A stretch of 64,000 nt of DNA, from the NCBI RefSeq assembly GCF_016808095.1, contig NC_068974.1, positions 4,402,001 through 4,466,000 of the forward strand, written 5' to 3'. The notes under the pieces were generated by a model that did not search any database, was not told the DNA's origin, and was given only the letters and a program-made list of their open reading frames with translations. The position numbers and the translations under genes were made by a program. This stretch comes from Vigna angularis (Eukaryota; Streptophyta; Magnoliopsida; Fabales; Fabaceae). Below, in pieces: positions 59,001-64,000 of the stretch; positions within the stretch are counted from its first letter, which is position 1, and the number at the start of each line of letters is the position of its first letter.

Positions 59001-61000
59001 TGGTATCTTCAATATTAAGGGGAAAAATTAGTGGCTGTTTTCTTGTGTTTATGACAGATAAAGGTCAGTTCATAGATATCTATGTTTTTTTCACGTGCAT
59101 GATGGTATGCGAATCCTGCATATTTTCCTACAAACTATGGTATGCAATTCTGTGTTGTTTCTACCATGACCGCCCAATAGTTGGATAAGCAAATGTGTGG
59201 ATGTCACTATCCTAAGATGCAATACTATGTGAGGGCAACTTCTTCATGCATCCTCATAATTTCAGTCTGTATTTTTATAAACTTTTTTTTATTTTGAATT
59301 ATGCAATCTAAAATATAAATTTTTCCTTTTAAATTGTACAATTTAATATACAATATAACTTATACTTTTTTATATTTTGGATTATATAATTTGAGATGTG
59401 TTTTTTATTTTATATTTTAAATGTATAATTTGAAATTCTTGAAATTATGTTGGAGATTATTCATTCCAAGATATAAATATTTATAAAGGTGGATTTTTTT
59501 TATCGGCAGCATAACATGTACCTTTATAACTCATTATATTTATAATATATTTATCATATAACAAAATAATAATATATTATAAATATGTCAATAATCATAC
59601 AAAAAGGTTCGTAGTGTCCTTTTGATGATTTTCTATGATAAAATGTTTTTTTTAAACTTAAAATTGAACTAAACCAGATCACATGACATTTCATTTTTAT
59701 ATTTAATTTAGGCAATTTTTATAAAATAAATTTAAGTCATGCAATATCTCAAAAATGATATTTTAGAAATGGTAGTGATTTAAAAATAGTGAGATTCAAT
59801 TATCTTAATATTAAATGATTTTAATATAAATAGTTTTATAATGAACGAGTTTCATTATTTTTAAAACATATAATCTTTCTAGAAACTACTTTTCTAAAGT
59901 TATCTGACTTCTCTCTAGGAGTTCTTCCTTTACGTTCATTTGTTTGAAAATCAGAGACCATCTGAGTGATCACAGCGAACTCGATCAGTTACTCCAAAAG
60001 AGTAAGTTAGTTTTTACTCTTTTTCTTTTATCTGTCTCGTTTCCTTTGCATGCAAACCATAATGATTTTGTATGTGTCATTCGAGTTCTATAAGACTCTT
60101 TGTTGATTAGTAGTTCAAACGATATATCCTGATATGTTTCTGTGAGTTGTAGGTGTAGATAAAGTTCCTTGTGCTGGTGGAGTCGTTTTAGATTTTGTAG
60201 AACAGTTGGGTCCTCATGTAAGCTAACTACCATATTTTCTAAAGTTATTATAATGTTTATAATCGGTGGTATATTTGGAAATGATGTGAATTTTGTAGTT
60301 TGGTATGATGAGACACTGTTATGATTACTTGTTGAATGTTACTAGTTTTGATGAACTTTGATTGATAAGAATTGTTGTTTAATTAATTGGAATTGTTGTT
60401 GTAATTCTACTATGTTATGGTATAATTACTAGAGTTTGGGGTTTAAAATCTTATTGATTGATATGAGACAATTATAATGAAATTGGTTGTGAAATTTTAC
60501 TTGTTTTTCTGGTCTGAATTGGGCATTTTGGGATGTTGGGTTGTTATTATGGTTGTTGTATGAAATATGCTTGTTTTGGTCTCTTAAGCTGATGGGTTTG
60601 ATGTTATAAATTGCGGAGACTTGCTACGAGTTTTTGATATAGTGAAAAGTGAGAGTTAAGGTTGGTTTTAGTCTAAAATTGAGGTTTTGACAAGTGAAAC
60701 TTTAAAGGAATCGTTATTTGAGTGAGTTTGATGTTTAAAGTCTACCTTGAGGTCATTTAAGACTTGTTTAACATCTTAGTTCACCAAAATCTGATGAGAA
60801 ATGGGTAAAATATAGTATGGGAGTTTTTAGAGTGTTGATTGGATCTAGTGTAACTAATTCCTAACCAAAAGAGAAAAATGATATTCAAGTGTGGTTCTAA
60901 ACATGTTTTTAAATCAATTCTAGTGTCAAGAATACTAATTTGGTCATTTGGATGAGTTTTAGGTGCAACGAAATCCGAAAATCATCTTATTGTCAAAAAA
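59001..61000. other. Intergenic sequence
   Basis: AT-rich, with TTATATTTTGAATTATG-type degenerate repeats at 59290-59440. An open frame on the minus strand at 59985-60233 shows no domain. No gene recognised. Confidence 0.5.
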
Positions 61001-61006
61001 CTGACA

Positions 61007-61227
61007 GGATAATCAATTATCAATCCTAATTTTTAGCCAGAATTGTACCTTTATTGAAAAAAATCTTTGGAATAATCGATTATCAGATCTGATAATCAAT
61101 TATTACATTAGGTATTATGAGATAATCGATTATCAAGTCTAATAATCGATTATTTCAGTAGGTATTGTTATCTTTGCTAAAATCTCTATGAAGTAATCGA
61201 TTATAAGGTGAGATAATTGATTATTTT
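61007..61227. repeat. Cluster of ATAATCGATTAT palindromes
   Basis: Seven near-palindromic TAATCGATTA/TAATCAATTA units in about 220 bp (61007, 61072, 61091, 61121, 61141, 61193 and 61212 approximately), some arranged as longer duplicated phrases (ATTA.AGGTATTAT / TTTCAGTAGGTATTGTTAT). A single related unit is at about 9231. Confidence 0.85.
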
Positions 61228-61975
61228 AGAAGAAAATCTTTTGGGTGCTTTGTTTATGATCTTTAAAATGTGTTCTTTGCTATTAATTGCTTGTTTGAGT
61301 GGGTTGGATATTCTGATATGATGTATATTTGTTGATGCTTATGGGCTTAAAATTTGAATTTTAGTTGCATAAATTATTTTTGGATAGTCTATGTCTCAGT
61401 TGCCATAAATCCTTAAAATTAAATAAATATTTCAAATATGATAGGGTCTATGGTCTTAGTTGTTTATAGAACTGTTGCCAAAAATTCAAATTTATTTTTT
61501 CTTTATTTTTTATTTTCACTTTATTGCATTGGTTTTTCTTAATCGAAGCAAAATCTTAACTTTTTTACTTTGGTTCACAACATGAGACCATCCCTTTCCC
61601 ACACTTTTTACCACGTCTTAATGTCTCAATTCTCAAATAACTGCTAATTGTAAAAAATAATCGTTGTTGTATCTCTTCGTTTCACTAATGATAACAACTT
61701 TGTTAGTTTCCAATTACTCACTTGTGATTATAATATATATGGATTAAGTCCATATTTATAAAACTTAAAAAACTTTTGTTAACCAATTTAATAATCTAAT
61801 TAAGTAAATTGTTGAAAATAAATAGTCACATTTTACTACATGTAAGTGTTATAGAAAATAAAGTAGGTGATGTGTATTATATTTTAGTTTGACATTTCAT
61901 GAACAACTTATAAAGGATGGGATTTAAAAAAATTATGACACAAGTTATTTCTTATTATTCTACATGTTATAGAAG
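61228..61975. other. Intergenic sequence
   Basis: AT-rich; nothing recognised. Confidence 0.5.
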
Positions 61976-63460
61976 GTTTAATGTCTCTTTAGGTTCCTAT
62001 TTTCGTCCAGAATCTCAAATAGGTCCCTTTCTTTTTCGGCGTCTCAATTAGGTCCTTATTTTTGTAAAATTGAATCAAATAAAGGCTTTCCGTCAAATTG
62101 ATGAAACGTCGTTAAGGAGGGAGTGACGCGGCATGCTGATAGTGTAATTTTTTATTACGTGGCATTAAAAACGTGACTGAATTATATTTTTTTAATTTTT
62201 GAATTAAAAAATGAAGTAGGCAGAGTGGAAATATAATTTAAGTAAGGGCAAAAATGGAAAATCAAATTAAATTAAGTGCTGAATTGGAAAATCAAATTAA
62301 ATTGGAAAATCTTCAACCGATCGGCTCCTGTGCTTCAGTCGTTCGGTGTCCTCCTTCCTCTTCACTGCTCGACCTCGCTCGGTAGCCTCACTACCTTCAG
62401 CCGTTCGGTTCCCTTCTTCTTCTCCCTCACCGCTCGGCCTCTTCCTACATTCCGCCGTTCGGTTGACTAGTAATAATATCCTATAACAGGCTGTCGCCAA
62501 ACCTTAATTCCCTAACCTAGCCAATGTCGCCGTCAGCCACGTTGTGCCGCCAGCATCATCCTCGTCAGACCACAAGTCGTTGTCGCCAACCTCCATGGTC
62601 GCCGCACATTCATCTTCATCACCTGCAAACCCATAAATCAGAAAATCTCAATTGCCATGTAATCCTAAATCGCAGATCCCTTTCCTCTTCCTTGAGAGCT
62701 TCGCTGCAACCACCAATTAGCGACATCATCTCCTCCATCATCACATCAGAAACCTGCATCAAATCCAAGCTAGAAAACGCAGAGAAACCCAAGCCGCCGC
62801 GACAAAATCCCATCGCGAATCGAACTTTAAATTTCCTCTGCGAGAGATAGCCTGTCAACGCGAAAACCTGCTCCACCGCGATTCGCGCTTCCACCATCGA
62901 TCTCCCCTGCGAGATTCAAGTTCGCACTACCTAATCGTGTCTTCTACACAAAATCGTGAAGCAACCTTACTTTATCTTCTTTGAATCACGCCTCCAAACG
63001 CTGCCACGAGACATTCTCAATTAGCGCCCCCATGTTCTCTCGCGGCGCATGAAACTTTCCCCCTTCCCTCCAATCTGAAACCCTAATTTTGGGTGGGGAA
63101 GGGGTGGCATAGGTGATAGCCGTCAAATTAATTTAATTTGATTTTCCAATTTTGCCCTTACTTAAATTATATTTCCACTCTGTACACTTCATTTTTTAAT
63201 TCAAAAATGGTTTAAACCGTCGGTTGGTCCTCAATTTTATATGGTAATCTCAGTTGGGTCCTCATTTTTGCAACTGTCTCAATTGGGTCATATTTTTTGT
63301 AAAAATGAGCAAATTTTACCCTAACCGTTAAGTGCTCTCAAACTGCGTTAAATTTAGCATATGTGTTTATGCTGGTGTGGATTGTTTGATTAGATGAAAT
63401 TTTTATTTAAATTAAAAAATTATGACGTGGCAAAATTTTTGGTTTATGTTAAAATACTAT
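61976..63460. mobile_element. Mutator-like inverted-repeat element(s) carrying GC-rich sequence
   Basis: The left flank (61976-62195) is of the same family as the 7251 arm (AGGTTTAATGTCTC, CCAGAATCTCAAATAGGTC, CAATTAGGTCCTTATTTT). An inner arm (62198-62290) pairs with the reverse complement of 63118-63215 (TTGAATTAAAAAATGAAGT, AGAGTGGAAATATAATTTAA, GGGCAAAA). The enclosed 62291-63117 is GC-rich and gene-like, including CCGAACGG-type repeats on the minus strand (62310-62470) and an ORF at 62524-62850 without a recognised domain. The right flank (63220-63440) resembles another MULE terminus. Borders are uncertain. Confidence 0.6.
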
Positions 63461-63783
63461 GTTAGGGATTGAAAAGGGTCAGAAAATGAAAGAGTGAATT
63501 GAAAAGGGAATTAGGGATCTGGACATTAACCACCGAACGTTCATCATCAAGTCAGGCAATGGGCCTCCCTACCGGCCGCCGGTCACGGTCGGAGCTTCGC
63601 CGACGAAAATCTTTCTCTGTCTCTCTGTCTCTCTCTCTCTTTCTCTCCCAGAAGTTCAAATTTTCTATTATCAACAACACAAAAAATGTAACTCTAACAG
63701 TATCAATCTCAATATTGAGTTTCTTAGAAAATTATCACAAACATAAAACACTTCATCCTTTTTAATAGTCTACCGCCAGACCA
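63461..63783. other. Flank of the right-edge ORF
   Basis: Contains a (CT)n-rich stretch (about 63616-63650) and probably 3' UTR of the minus-strand ORF at 63784. The plus-strand frame at 63499-63765 is low complexity in part and has no recognised domain. Confidence 0.4.
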
Positions 63784-64000
63784 TCAATAATAAGAACAAT
63801 ATTTACTCCCAAAAGCTCCGAAGAGGAGCCACGCAGAATCAGGACGACGGAGCCACCGCGCCAACCGCATGTCCCATGTTACATTCCACGATGCCTCTCC
63901 CTTCAGGTAGTGGTTGATCCAATTGAAATTGTAATCACCTGCGAAACACCACAAAACCCAGTTTTCATCAGTGCCTTCATCAACCATCTCCTTCAACATC
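63784..64000 (-). CDS. 3' end of an unidentified minus-strand gene (partial, runs off the window)
   Basis: Open minus-strand frame from the window edge to a TGA at 63784-63786, 71 codons. Residues are aromatic-rich with a non-random look (DYNFNWINHYLKGEASWN, then RLARWLRRPDSAWLLFGAF). GC content is above the surroundings, consistent with coding sequence. The family was not recognised, and an internal splice site (GCAG|GTGATTAC near 63942) cannot be excluded. It could instead be a captured fragment belonging to the neighbouring Mutator-like sequence. Confidence 0.4.
   Translation of the reverse strand, partial: MLKEMVDEGTDENWVLWCFAGDYNFNWINHYLKGEASWNVTWDMRLARWLRRPDSAWLLFGAFGSKYCSYY

Noticed and set aside
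61007..61227. Short-repeat array as CRISPR or centromeric satellite
   Set aside because: Only a few irregularly spaced palindromes; unit spacing not constant.

Overview
This is a nuclear plant chromosome window. It holds two multi-exon host genes with canonical GT-AG introns: a 20S proteasome alpha-1 subunit and a class VIII myosin. The rest is AT-rich intergenic sequence dominated by Ty1/copia and Ty3/gypsy retrotransposons, Mutator-like elements and hAT-type elements. The repeat families look most like those of legumes, possibly the Vigna/Phaseolus/Glycine group: Athila-like LTRs with CTTAAGCGAG motifs, TAATCGATTA clusters, and MULE termini of the GGGTTAAATATG type. That taxonomic guess is inference.

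Layout. 0.4-6.5 kb, minus strand: complete nine-exon gene for proteasome subunit alpha type-6 (PAA, 246 aa). 6.5-17.3 kb: intergenic, with a long-TIR Mutator-like element carrying GC-rich gene-like sequence (7.25-8.62 kb), LTR remnants, a hairpin-forming repeat and a 45-bp minisatellite. 17.3-23.8 kb: a truncated Athila-like gypsy element (LTR, tRNA-Asp-type primer site, broken gag and protease, plus strand) meeting a minus-strand LTR with its own primer site. 23.8-32.8 kb: intergenic, with a 75-bp direct repeat flanking a 327-bp insert, an hAT-type element with 8-bp target duplication, and microsatellites.

33.3-58.6 kb, plus strand: a 24-exon class VIII myosin (about 1177 aa), including a 14-nt microexon. 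Its motor carries non-canonical residues at sites needed for ATP hydrolysis and force transmission. Intron 22 (15.6 kb) is a stack of nested retrotransposons. A degenerate plus-strand copia (A) was hit by a minus-strand copia (B, 43.85-47.45 kb) and by a minus-strand chromovirus-like element (C, 47.79-55.83 kb, TSD ATGTC). Element C lacks most of pol and instead carries a piece of a host MCTP (multiple C2 domain) gene in the same reading frame as its gag. A near-intact copia (D, 48.02-53.08 kb, identical 261-bp LTRs, TSD TTTAT) then landed in an LTR of C. A solo LTR of the C family (E) sits in a further copia remnant (F) at 42.3-43.5 kb.

58.6-64 kb: intergenic, with a cluster of ATAATCGATTAT palindromes, a second Mutator-like inverted-repeat element, and at the right edge the 3' end of an unidentified minus-strand ORF.

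The two host genes are functionally unrelated. The most notable material is the retrotransposon-borne gag-C2 chimera and the divergent myosin motor that hosts it. No rRNA, tRNA or CRISPR feature was recognised by eye.
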